Under the pieces are notes generated by a model. It saw only the letters and a program-made list of their open reading frames with translations, did no database searches and had not been told where the DNA came from. 39,087 nt of DNA from Roseofilum acuticapitatum BLCC-M154 (GTDB taxonomy: Bacteria; Cyanobacteriota; Cyanobacteriia; Cyanobacteriales; Desertifilaceae). The stretch is from positions 1 through 39,087 of the forward strand of contig NZ_JAQOSP010000031.1 of assembly GCF_030068475.1 (NCBI RefSeq), given 5' to 3'. Below are positions 25,801 through 33,526 of the stretch, piece by piece. A program made the position numbers and the translations under genes. How positions within the stretch are numbered: position 1 is the stretch's first letter; every line of letters begins with the position of its first letter.

Positions 25801-28583
25801 GTAATTTTAAATCGTTTAAAGTTCTTGATAGCGAAGCAAGAGTAAGATTTAGTTTGGGGCGGACTTACCTAGCAATGGCAGATATCAACAAAGCAAATGA
25901 TTATCTCCAAGATTGTCTGAATTTATTCAGACAATATAACATGGCCTATGATGAAATTTTGACTCTTACCTATTTATCTCGCTGTACAATGTGGACTGAT
26001 TTGCAGCAAGCTCTGAATTATAATCAATTGGCACTAGAATCGGCTTCTGAGATTGATTCAAATTTAATTCAAGCTATTTGTTTTGAAACACAAGCATTAT
26101 TAGAACAACATACTTGGTATACTTGGTTACAAAATTTTGCAGGTAAGAATAATACAGAAGTTATAGGAAATGAAAATATTCAATTATTGATTGATTCAGT
26201 TTGGAAATATTACGATCAGGCTATATCGAATTTAGAAAAGGGAACCTCGAACAGTTCAAATTCTCAATCCAACCAGAACGAATCTTCAAAAAGTAAAATT
26301 AATCGAGGTTCCAAAAATGAACAAGAGACAACCGAAAATGAACAAAAGCAGCCAAAGAAAAGTTTAATTATTTATCGTCTAGAAATAGAAACTAAAAAAA
26401 CACTATGGCAACTTTTGGTTAAAAATTGGTGCAACGATGAAATTAATCTTGATAATGCTTATGGATTACTAAAAAACAAATTTATTGCTCAGGAGATCAT
26501 TAAAATTGAACTACTGAATTTGCAATATCTAATGCAAAGGAACAATCAAGATATAGTTTCTAGTTCAACCTTAAAATTAATAGCAGAATATGCTGTAGAA
26601 ATTCTGTGTCCGTTAGCTATGCGATTTGGCTTAAATCAGTTGCGAGAAGAAACTGAAGACTCGGCGTTTAAAGTTTGGAAACCAGATGAATATGAAAGAA
26701 TCCAAGAAAGACTGAATGAGAATTTACCTGATCCCGATATATTTTTAGAAAATTTAAAGATAGAACTTGAAGATGAACTCGGAGATGCTAGAGTTCAGTT
26801 AGAAGAAATTCAAACGAGAATAAAAAGTGTTTACAGTATTTATAAGAAAGAGCAAGCACGACAAGTATCTTTAAAGTTAGATCAAATCTTAGATATTGTC
26901 GGAGTCCGAATTATTACTGAAACTGAAGAAGATTGTTACACAGCACTCAGCGTAGTGCAAAATATGGGAGAGGTTATAGAAGGAGAAGGTATCCTCCACA
27001 ACCCGATACGAAATTTTATTGAAAATCCCAAAACATCTACTGGATATCAATCTATTCATATCAATATTAGATATGGCCAAATGATTGTAGAATTTCAAAT
27101 CCGCACCGAAAGAATGCATTTAGCCGCAGAATTTGGGATTAGTGTATTAGGTCTAGGGAAAGTAGCTCATCGGTATTATAAAGATCCCAGTCATTATAGC
27201 AATCCTTCATCACAGCAGAATTATCAATGGGCCCATCGAAAACGAGTACATTTATCAGTACAATGTGAATCTCAATCGGTTCAAAGTATTGGTAATCTGT
27301 TTGAAGAAGGAAAATTAGAACTAGGCAGTGTAGATGTAGATCGAGTCGGAGTAAATCAAATTATTTTACTGCTTGAAATGTTAGGAAAAAGAACAAAGAC
27401 TTCTAAATATCAGCCAGGGGATATAGAATCAGAAATTTACGCATTGATTGAGAAAATAGGTAAAATTGACGGCGTGATATTAGTTAATTCTGTTCGAGAA
27501 GCTAGGATAGAAAACCCTCAAATATCCTTACAAGAAAAAGCTGAAATCATACAAGAGTTGACCAATAAAAATAGTGGTAATGATAATTATATTTATGTGA
27601 TCACTCCTAAAAAAGATGTGAAAAAGATTTTGAAAGGGGTTGATAAGCAAGATCAACAAGAATTGCAACCCGTTACTCCGGTAGATTTTGCCTATACAAT
27701 TCATGAGGAAGTAGGAAACCATTGTACTGGAGCTAAAGTGAATGGGAAGATGGTTAAGCTTGATACGGGTCTTCAAAATGGTGATATTGTTGAAATCATC
27801 ACAAATAAAAATTCTCATCCTAGTCTAGATTGGCTCGAATTTGTAATTACTCCTACAGCTAAACACAGAATCAAGAGGTGGCATAAAAAAGAACATAGAA
27901 AGCAACATATTGATAACGGACGAGAAAAGCTACAAAAAGAATTGGGTAAAGAGGGCTTAGATTCTCTCTTAGAGTCTGACAAAATGCAGGCTATAGTAAC
28001 ACGACTTAATTATCACAGTGTTGATGATTTATTGGTAGCCTTGGGATATGGAGATATTTCTACCACCGATGTTATTAATCGCCTCCAAGATGACTCTCAA
28101 ACTCCTCATAAAGATCAGTCAAACGTTAAAGAGAAAGAAGCTTCCTCTCAAAAAAAACTAACCATTGTAGGCATTGAAGGAATACCCTATCATTTTGCAG
28201 GTTGTTGTCATCCTTTACCTGGTGAACCCATTATTGGTATTGTAGCTCGTAGGGGAAATAGAGATGTTGCTATTCATGCACGGCAATGCCCACAAGCAGA
28301 AAAAATGCCAAGTGAACAAAAAATTACTAATCTAAAATGGGAAACTTGGATTGAGGTTGAAGTCATTGATCAACCTGGTGTATTACATGAGATTTTAGGC
28401 ATCTTTAAGGAACTCAATATTAACATCGAAAATTTAAAATCATTAGACAAAAAGCCTCAATCGGGTACAGCGATTATTCCCTTATATTTTTGGATTAGAG
28501 ACCGAGAAGAGCTTGAGTATATTTTGGTACGATTACGGAAAAATCCGAATTGTTTGAACGTAACTTACAGAATAGGTGAATAA
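22842..28583 (+). CDS. Caspase - STAND NTPase - TPR - RelA/SpoT synthetase - TGS - CC - ACT fusion protein
   Basis: One uninterrupted 1913-residue frame. Domains: caspase-like protease (1 to about 250; H100 in FFAGHG, C152 in DCCFSG); STAND/NB-ARC-like NTPase (about 265-600; Walker A GESGVGKT at 292-299, Walker B LFVFD ending D380, GGHPLAI near 461); TPR-type helical repeats (about 620-1130); charged low-complexity linker (1134-1174); then the post-HD part of a long RSH protein. The latter has CPLAMRFG near 1256, the (p)ppGpp synthetase domain (about 1330-1460; D1351, NPKTSTGYQSIH 1395-1406, E1417 in EFQIRT), TGS (about 1582-1656), a CC/zinc finger (C1788, C1789, H1812, C1816) and ACT (about 1835-1913). 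No HD hydrolase (HDxxED) is present. Predicted role: a sensor that, on oligomerisation, activates proteolysis and alarmone synthesis. A second ATG lies at 22845. Confidence 0.9.
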   Translation: MMKRKALVIGINRYPLLRDNRNQRKDLSTPATDAEAIAQWLENHGNFDVKRFPCTINPYQVDPRPARVWRAEDLKEAIEALFNPPPGEMPDTALLFFAGHGLRKPSSEEVEVFLATSDVYPDRDRWGISLEWLRERLDHSPVRQQIVWLDCCFSGQFCNIKRPNLEIDRDRFFVTACHSFELAREDSEGKHGELSKALLHLLEEAQATGQTVTSLTLGSQLHEYTKKLGAAQQKPVSKFSGGQITLMEAKKQSNNQESSFGPPDYEKFYGRRKELEELKTDVHNNRVVVMWGESGVGKTWLTAELAKQLSTDYQVCWIDEYPEEFTIEDFLLQVNDFLKENNELGFNTTYEENKINNQSKIDRLVNFLGKTKKDFLFVFDGFQRVRQNSLNDFEFFIQRFSHKQSQSKLILVTHSVLGRNITHRQIKGFEKEEVVNYIKQHGCQVQGQCSKKNIEAVVQVTGGHPLAIDLILEWVFRDGVSMQDALDNIVQYDQEDRQELTTRLLKKIKDVLTEEEQHAFRKLSVFETPVKASAWEYLDIPKRVSQSLIRRRLLSPMDSDYFQMHQLIAQFWRKELPEDETQLLHQQAAQYYWDTAKQSPLESLDRTTYLQSYDHWLKNDDQESAAQVINNLVSRIHEKERLPSERLPGLTSWLLNLPKEVSENKPWLLLEKGRKLEKKFSPEEAELLFQQSHDIFKQQQNALGRSVALFYVGKMRALKQEPELALQALQQVLDIAEEGQDIPMQIRALGKKIGCYIDMGDKEKATEDSNNAEKLARMLNDQLGLALIVYRKGSIERHWSNYLEAERYFVESAESFKKLKDVYHQSKALSRIGICQTFQGKFLTAIENLNKAIEIKKTIQDEHGLARDYDYLADIYALQGDFTTAEKNYNKSLGIKKGCKNMNPDTYGLIKSYKNLAKIELLKRENTFNQAQEFIGECQKLINPNNSKDIERKYIGLNGSKLWVKGDLEYSQGEYEAALKSYEESASNFKSFKVLDSEARVRFSLGRTYLAMADINKANDYLQDCLNLFRQYNMAYDEILTLTYLSRCTMWTDLQQALNYNQLALESASEIDSNLIQAICFETQALLEQHTWYTWLQNFAGKNNTEVIGNENIQLLIDSVWKYYDQAISNLEKGTSNSSNSQSNQNESSKSKINRGSKNEQETTENEQKQPKKSLIIYRLEIETKKTLWQLLVKNWCNDEINLDNAYGLLKNKFIAQEIIKIELLNLQYLMQRNNQDIVSSSTLKLIAEYAVEILCPLAMRFGLNQLREETEDSAFKVWKPDEYERIQERLNENLPDPDIFLENLKIELEDELGDARVQLEEIQTRIKSVYSIYKKEQARQVSLKLDQILDIVGVRIITETEEDCYTALSVVQNMGEVIEGEGILHNPIRNFIENPKTSTGYQSIHINIRYGQMIVEFQIRTERMHLAAEFGISVLGLGKVAHRYYKDPSHYSNPSSQQNYQWAHRKRVHLSVQCESQSVQSIGNLFEEGKLELGSVDVDRVGVNQIILLLEMLGKRTKTSKYQPGDIESEIYALIEKIGKIDGVILVNSVREARIENPQISLQEKAEIIQELTNKNSGNDNYIYVITPKKDVKKILKGVDKQDQQELQPVTPVDFAYTIHEEVGNHCTGAKVNGKMVKLDTGLQNGDIVEIITNKNSHPSLDWLEFVITPTAKHRIKRWHKKEHRKQHIDNGREKLQKELGKEGLDSLLESDKMQAIVTRLNYHSVDDLLVALGYGDISTTDVINRLQDDSQTPHKDQSNVKEKEASSQKKLTIVGIEGIPYHFAGCCHPLPGEPIIGIVARRGNRDVAIHARQCPQAEKMPSEQKITNLKWETWIEVEVIDQPGVLHEILGIFKELNINIENLKSLDKKPQSGTAIIPLYFWIRDREELEYILVRLRKNPNCLNVTYRIGE

Positions 28584-28833
28584 TAGGTGAGAGCAAGGTG
28601 AGTTGGAGATCCGCTAAAACTCAGAGGTATGTGTTCCCGCCACAAAGCTCATTTAGGCTTGAAATTTGTTTGAGTCTCATTGAAAGGCGAGTCAACCGTA
28701 CCGAGAATGGAGAGTTTACCGCCTTAGCCGATCGCCGATCTGCCGTTAGAATAAACTCGTATTTCTATCACTGTGCAAAAATTTGACCACTCCATTACAA
28801 TCGGGGTGAATATCCATATGAGGTTATCTAATC
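28584..28833. other. Intergenic region, no gene seen
   Basis: These 250 bases carry a possible -35 box TTGACC at 28783-28788, without a good -10 at normal spacing, and a weak AGG before the ATG at 28834. A 62-codon open frame at 28598-28786 has no protein-like composition and is not called. Confidence 0.35.
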
Positions 28834-29265
28834 ATGAGCGAAACTGATACACCTAAAGAATCTAGCCTAGTAGAAGTTAGCCCCGAAACCAAGGCCATGG
28901 TGGAAGAAGATGAGGGACTAAAAGATGCCACAGAACAAGTAAAAAATGAAACTATGGCGTTGATTGAGGCCATGAAAACCAGGGCCCAATCAGAAATTCA
29001 TAAAGCCAGAAACTATACCCTGGAAACCTATCTCAGTTCTGTCAAGAAAGCTAAAGCCAGCTTAGAAGAAGAAAATCTATTCGATCCGGAGCGCATTGAG
29101 AATTCTCTCAAAATCCTGCAAAAAGATGCGGAGAAAAATTGGGAGAGCATTCTTAAGCAAGCTCAGGAACTCGGCGATCGCCTGTCAGATGCAGCTAAGG
29201 CAGCTTGGGAAATTCTCACCGCTCCCCGCACCGAAAGCGATGCCAAATCCAAAGATCCCGACTAA
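28834..29265 (+). CDS. Helical, highly charged protein, unknown
   Basis: The 143-residue product is almost wholly predicted helix, rich in Glu, Lys and Ala, with no cysteine, signal peptide or membrane segment. The N-terminus is acidic and probably disordered (MSETDTPKESSLVEVSPETK), and the middle and C-terminal parts look like coiled coil (EAMKTRAQSEIHKARNYTLE, SILKQAQELGDRLSDAAKAA). It converges tightly with hrcA, ending 6 bases from its stop codon. I do not recognise a family; a stress-type or structural coiled-coil protein is possible. Confidence 0.7.
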   Translation: MSETDTPKESSLVEVSPETKAMVEEDEGLKDATEQVKNETMALIEAMKTRAQSEIHKARNYTLETYLSSVKKAKASLEEENLFDPERIENSLKILQKDAEKNWESILKQAQELGDRLSDAAKAAWEILTAPRTESDAKSKDPD

Positions 29266-29271
29266 AACCGG

Positions 29272-30348
29272 CTAACTCAGAGCCTCTGAGAGATAAGCAG
29301 CCGTGGCTTCCACCACGGCGATCGCATTTTCATACATCATCCGCGTCGGCCCCAAAACCCCCACACTCCCCATGGGAACCGAACCGCGAAAATAGGAAGA
29401 AGTCACCAGAGCGCAACTTTGCATCGGTTCTAAAGGATTTTCTGAACCGATCCAAACCTGTACCCGACTGCTCTCTTTTTCCTGCTCCGGAACTTGGAAA
29501 ATCAGGGGGAGTAATTGGGTGGGTTCTTCTTCGAGCAAATGAATTAAAGTTTGCACCTGTTGCAATTGGGAAAACTCCGGTTGGCGCAACAATTCCGCGA
29601 CCCCACTAATCCAAATATCCGTATAAACCGAAGCAGCATGGCGCTGTTGAAACTGCTTTAAAACCTGGGTAAGCTGTTCTCCATAGCGCTCAAACTCACT
29701 ATCTAACTCTGTCCAATCTAAATGTTCTAACTCGGTTAGCAACCGTCCTTTCAAATTATGGTTGAGGAAATTAGAGATAACTTGCAATTCCCTTGATACC
29801 TGTTCTATCGTTTCGCTTTCCTCTTCTCCCATCTTCGGTAAATCAATTAAGGTTGAATGGGTTTGGTAATTATCCGTCACTAAAATCAACATGGCGCGGC
29901 TGCTATCCACTGCCACCAATTGCAAATGATGCAAGCGGGAATTTTGCGCCTGGGGCATGGTAATCAAGGTAATATAACCGCTTAAACTCGACAAAATCTG
30001 CGCGGCTGACTTAAAAAGCGATTCTAAACTCCATTGCCAATTGAGCTTTTCTTGTAGCAAGCTTTCTACCTGTTTCCCGGTCTTAACATTGGGGGTCATC
30101 AAATGGTCTACATACCAGCGATATCCGGAGTCAGAAGGCACGCGACCGGCGGAAGTATGGGGTTGATAAAGTAGCCCCGATTTATCTAAATAACTTAAAC
30201 AAGACCGAATGGTAGCCGTACTCACAGAAAAATTATATTCTTCAACCAAAACTTTTGAACCAACCGGTTCGGCGGTGGCCACATAATGATTAACCGTTGC
30301 TTGTAAAACGCGCTTATGGCGATCGCTCAGTTTAAATTCTAAGTGCAT
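29272..30348 (-). CDS. hrcA: Heat-inducible transcription repressor HrcA
   Basis: Represses groE and other chaperone genes by binding CIRCE inverted repeats; its folding depends on GroEL. The 358-residue product has the N-terminal winged helix (LSDRHKRVLQATVNHYVATA, EPVGSKVL, VSTATIRSCLSYLDKSGLLY, HTSAGRVPSDSGYRWYVD), a central GAF-like dimerisation region and the C-terminal end VGVLGPTRMMYENAIAVVEA typical of HrcA. Length and blocks match the family. No groES/groEL or dnaK gene lies next to it, and I see no CIRCE element (TTAGCACTC-N9-GAGTGCTAA) upstream, so it does not appear to be autoregulated that way. Confidence 0.95.
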   Translation of the reverse strand: MHLEFKLSDRHKRVLQATVNHYVATAEPVGSKVLVEEYNFSVSTATIRSCLSYLDKSGLLYQPHTSAGRVPSDSGYRWYVDHLMTPNVKTGKQVESLLQEKLNWQWSLESLFKSAAQILSSLSGYITLITMPQAQNSRLHHLQLVAVDSSRAMLILVTDNYQTHSTLIDLPKMGEEESETIEQVSRELQVISNFLNHNLKGRLLTELEHLDWTELDSEFERYGEQLTQVLKQFQQRHAASVYTDIWISGVAELLRQPEFSQLQQVQTLIHLLEEEPTQLLPLIFQVPEQEKESSRVQVWIGSENPLEPMQSCALVTSSYFRGSVPMGSVGVLGPTRMMYENAIAVVEATAAYLSEALS

Positions 30349-30458
30349 TTGAGTTTATATCAGAAATATTATGGAATAGATAACCCTCATCGGGGAATTT
30401 TGATCTATAACTCATAAGATAGCAAGAATTTGTCCATCCATTCCCTACACCCTAGAGA

Positions 30459-30476
30459 GATAGCGTATATGCTATC
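30459..30476 (+). promoter_or_regulatory. Palindromic operator of the PIN toxin-antitoxin pair
   Basis: GATAGC and GCTATC flank a six-base core GTATAT, ending 8 bases before the toxin ATG. Such short palindromes over the start of a toxin-antitoxin operon are usual sites for ribbon-helix-helix antitoxins. Inferred from position and symmetry. Confidence 0.55.
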
Positions 30477-30484
30477 ATCGACTC

Positions 30485-30907
30485 ATGTCTAGCAAACTGG
30501 TTATTGACACCAACATTTTTGTCAGTGCCTTAATTAGTCCCACCGGAGCCAGTCGCGCTTTGCTTCGTGCCTGCTTGCAAGGGAAGTATCAGCCGCTTAT
30601 AGGAACAGCATTGTTTCTGGAGTATGAGTCAATTTTAAGCAGATCGGAGGTTATGGCACGCTGTCCGCTACCCAGAACTGATGTCGAAACCCTGCTTGCC
30701 GCCTTCATGTCAGTCAGTCAGTGGGTTCAGATTTATTACTTGTGGCGGCCAAACTTGACTGATGAAGCAGATAACCATCTGATTGAATTGGCGATCGCGG
30801 GCAATGCAGAAGCAATTGTTACCCAAAATATTAGGGATTTCCAGAGAGCGGAACTTCTCTTTCCCCAAATCTCTGTCCTCACACCCGAAGAATTGATTAC
30901 GGAGTAA
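30485..30907 (+). CDS. PIN-domain toxin
   Basis: Probable Mg-dependent RNase of the VapC-like PIN superfamily, TIGR00305 type. The 140-residue product starts with LVIDTNIFVSALISPTGASR, giving the first acidic active-site residue (D in IDTN). Further acidic residues appear in FLEYESIL, DEADNHLIELAIAG and VTQNIRDF, in the usual four-acid pattern. It is 7 bases ahead of the antitoxin gene and under the palindromic operator at 30459. The toxin-first order is less common for VapBC but normal for this subgroup. Confidence 0.88.
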   Translation: MSSKLVIDTNIFVSALISPTGASRALLRACLQGKYQPLIGTALFLEYESILSRSEVMARCPLPRTDVETLLAAFMSVSQWVQIYYLWRPNLTDEADNHLIELAIAGNAEAIVTQNIRDFQRAELLFPQISVLTPEELITE

Positions 30908-30914
30908 GTCAAAT

Positions 30915-31148
30915 ATGGCAACATTAACCATCCGTTTACCTGATGATAAGCATTCTCGCCTGAAAGCAATGGCTCAGTCTCGTGGAATCAGTGTAAATAA
31001 ACTCATGGAAGAACTCTCAACCCTGGCACTGGCTGAATTTGATGCTCAGACCAGATTCCACGCTTTGGCAATGCAGGGTGATGTAGGCAGTGGCTTGGAA
31101 GTTCTGGATCGGTTAGATTCCCTGCATCAATTAAAAATTAAAAATTAA
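30915..31148 (+). CDS. Ribbon-helix-helix antitoxin
   Basis: The 77-residue product opens with the RHH strand and helices: TLTIRLPDDKHSRLKAMAQS and RGISVNKLMEELSTLALAEF. The C-terminal half (about 45-77) would bind and neutralise the PIN toxin. It follows the toxin gene by 7 bases. The last codons (LKIKN) run into an A/T-rich direct repeat (TTAAAAATTAAAAATTAAAAA), a place where the C-terminus could drift by slippage. It should autoregulate through the palindrome upstream of the toxin. Confidence 0.85.
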   Translation: MATLTIRLPDDKHSRLKAMAQSRGISVNKLMEELSTLALAEFDAQTRFHALAMQGDVGSGLEVLDRLDSLHQLKIKN

Positions 31149-31166
31149 AAAGCGATTTCGCCAAAA

Positions 31167-31195
31167 ATCTCCCCCCAGTAAAACCAGAGGGAGAT
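31167..31195. terminator. Possible stem-loop between convergent genes
   Basis: ATCTCCC (31167-31173) pairs with GGGAGAT (31189-31195) around a 15-base loop, between the convergent antitoxin and phoX genes. There is no T tract, so its use as a terminator is uncertain. Confidence 0.3.
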
Positions 31196-31230
31196 GAGCG
31201 AGAAAATCAAGGATAAGAGGGAAACTGGAG

Positions 31231-33450
31231 TTAAACCAGGGGTTGACGATCGACCCGATGTATCGCCACGACAGAGGGTTTAGGGGGGTCATTGGGCCCT
31301 TTACCCGGCCAGTTGGAACCCAGAGGTACTATGCGCTTTTGCATGAACTCTTGACCATCAGTCGTCATCATGGAAAATTCACGGGTTTCTGATGCCATAT
31401 TTTGCCGCATTCCATAGAGTTCCCCAGGATGTTGAATCGACAGAAATAGGGTTTTCTGATCGGCTGTGAAAAATGGGCCGGTGGATTCCGTTTCCATGGG
31501 AGAGAGGGCAAAGGGATAGGCTTCTCCTGCATGATCTCCAGAGAGGGGAATATACCACATGGAATTGTTGCCGAAAATACCTCGCAAACTGGATTGACTG
31601 ATAAAGTTGCGTTGTGAATCGACTCGTCCAGCAGGCACGGGGTTATTGTGCTTGGAGGTAGACATATCGGTAACCATCCAGAGATTGCCTGCCGCATCAA
31701 ATTCTAGGTTATCGGGGTTAGAAAAGCCCATTCCCCCCTCGGTTGCTTCTCCACCCATGGCTAGATTTTGCCACCGGAAGGTCATGGAGGCGGGATCGTT
31801 ACCGGTTTCTTCCAGACGCATGATCCAGCCGTGTTCGTGGCTTTCCCCTTTGGAGTTAGAGAAGACTGCTTTATGGGCCCCGCCATCTCCACCGGGACTG
31901 CCGGAGGTGAAGGTCATAAACAATGCTCCATCTCCAGGACGGATCATGGTATCTTCGGGGCGAGCGGTACAGGTGGCTCCGGCAGCGTTGGCGGCAAAGT
32001 GAGCATCGATAAGGATGGCTCCTTGCACTTCTTCTGGGGTATTGCCTTGGTACAGATCGCCGAGGGTGGGGAATTTTTGCTTGAAGACGGCGATCGCCCC
32101 ATCCTGTTCGATTTTTTCAAATCCTCCTTGGGTGCGATCGCCATTCGGTAGGGGAATCATCCCCCCATGATAGTCGCTTGGCAGGTCAGGATTGACCGGA
32201 GTATCAGCTTTTAGAGCAATCCAAGACCCGGTTCCATCAGCCTTAAATTTAGCCGCATAGAGCATTCCATCCCTGAGTAGGCGCGAGTTGGCTTTATCCT
32301 GGGGATTACGCACCAGTCCTGTACTGACAAACTTGTAGACATGCCCCCCCCGGCGATCGCATCCGGAATACACCACCAACGGTTTACCCGCTTCAGCCCG
32401 AATACCCACCGCTTCATGGCGGAAGCGCCCTAACCAAGTATGCTTAGTTCCGTAATCATTCCCATTGGCTGGATCGACTTCCACCATCCAACCATACTTA
32501 TTCCCCGCCAACCCAAACGGATTACCTTGACCATTAAACTCTTCTCGTTTAACCGGTTTTTCCTTGGGATGCAAAGATGTACCATCAGCATAAACCCCTT
32601 CGGGGACAAAATCCTGGTAATTCTCTTCCGCACTAAAGACCGTACCCCAAGGACTGGTTCCCCCAGCACAATTATTAAATGTACCAATAATTTTATCGCC
32701 CAGGGTATCTAGATAACCCATGCCTTTCGTCTTGCGGAAAACCGCTACTGCGGGGCCGGTTGCTTGCAGATACTTGCCATCCTCTAAGCCAGAGATCCCT
32801 GTAATTCGGCGGTCTTGGGGGGAATAGGTTCGCACCCATTTTCCATTGGCTTCGCGACGCAAAGAAATCACGCCAATTCCTTGGTCGATCAAGGTTTCTT
32901 TAAAAAAGTTATAGAATTCAGTCTTCAAAGCCTCATCATTTAAATCAAAGGCATTAATCCCCTCATCTCCCGCTTTTTCCAATGCCGGAATGACCTTCGA
33001 GGGCAGAGATTTACCCATCACCATCGGATAGGTTTGCTCCCAAGTGGGAACACTCACATATTCAAAATTAATCGTTAAAAAGCCCGTATCTGGCCCCGTG
33101 GGCAGAAAGGAGAGATAATCATTGTTATAGCCAAAGCGAGAATTTCCAACTTTGTCTCCCCAAGAAGCAATCACCTGATAAGTGTAGCCTTCGGGCAGCA
33201 CAATATCATCAACCACTTCATAGGTATTGTATAAAGACTTTTGTTGCTCTATTGCTTGCCCTTCATAGGATAGGGGACAAGGATATTTTACGGGTTGGAA
33301 CCTTAAGCCTAAAGCTTTAGGGGAGGAAACTGCCGTAGCTGAACTTCCGGTTACAGAAGCGGAACCTCCCTGTTGTCCCAAAGAACCGCAAGCAACGGTA
33401 GTCGCGGTTGCTCCCAGGAATAATAAAAATTGTCTGCGTTGGAGTGTCAT
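31231..33450 (-). CDS. phoX: PhoX-type alkaline phosphatase, Tat-exported lipoprotein
   Basis: The 739-residue product matches PhoX/DUF839: calcium/iron-dependent phosphatases that release phosphate from organic esters in the periplasm or at the surface. The N-terminus has twin arginines (LQRRQFLLFLG) and then a lipobox-like TVAC with C21, predicting Tat export and lipid anchoring. Family blocks include RFGYNNDYLSFLP, NCAGGTSPWGTVFSAEENY, LGRFRHEAVGI, RGGHVYKFVS, RPEDTMIRPGDGALFMTFT and PDNLEFDAAGNLW. The start is supported by the Tat signal. An AT-rich stretch with 11-bp periodicity upstream may be a Pho box. It converges with the toxin-antitoxin operon. Confidence 0.87.
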   Translation of the reverse strand: MTLQRRQFLLFLGATATTVACGSLGQQGGSASVTGSSATAVSSPKALGLRFQPVKYPCPLSYEGQAIEQQKSLYNTYEVVDDIVLPEGYTYQVIASWGDKVGNSRFGYNNDYLSFLPTGPDTGFLTINFEYVSVPTWEQTYPMVMGKSLPSKVIPALEKAGDEGINAFDLNDEALKTEFYNFFKETLIDQGIGVISLRREANGKWVRTYSPQDRRITGISGLEDGKYLQATGPAVAVFRKTKGMGYLDTLGDKIIGTFNNCAGGTSPWGTVFSAEENYQDFVPEGVYADGTSLHPKEKPVKREEFNGQGNPFGLAGNKYGWMVEVDPANGNDYGTKHTWLGRFRHEAVGIRAEAGKPLVVYSGCDRRGGHVYKFVSTGLVRNPQDKANSRLLRDGMLYAAKFKADGTGSWIALKADTPVNPDLPSDYHGGMIPLPNGDRTQGGFEKIEQDGAIAVFKQKFPTLGDLYQGNTPEEVQGAILIDAHFAANAAGATCTARPEDTMIRPGDGALFMTFTSGSPGGDGGAHKAVFSNSKGESHEHGWIMRLEETGNDPASMTFRWQNLAMGGEATEGGMGFSNPDNLEFDAAGNLWMVTDMSTSKHNNPVPAGRVDSQRNFISQSSLRGIFGNNSMWYIPLSGDHAGEAYPFALSPMETESTGPFFTADQKTLFLSIQHPGELYGMRQNMASETREFSMMTTDGQEFMQKRIVPLGSNWPGKGPNDPPKPSVVAIHRVDRQPLV

Positions 33451-33526
33451 GGTTAGCCAGTTGAGCGATCGCGTTTTGCCACTCTGACTCTATCGGTCTT
33501 GGATTAAGCTTGGATTATGGAAAAAA

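Noticed and set aside
28598-28786. 62-codon open frame between the caspase-RSH gene and the next gene
   Set aside because: Composition is not protein-like, it has no ribosome-binding site, and it is probably intergenic.
30349-30484. CIRCE element upstream of hrcA
   Set aside because: No TTAGCACTC/GAGTGCTAA inverted repeat is present in the interval.
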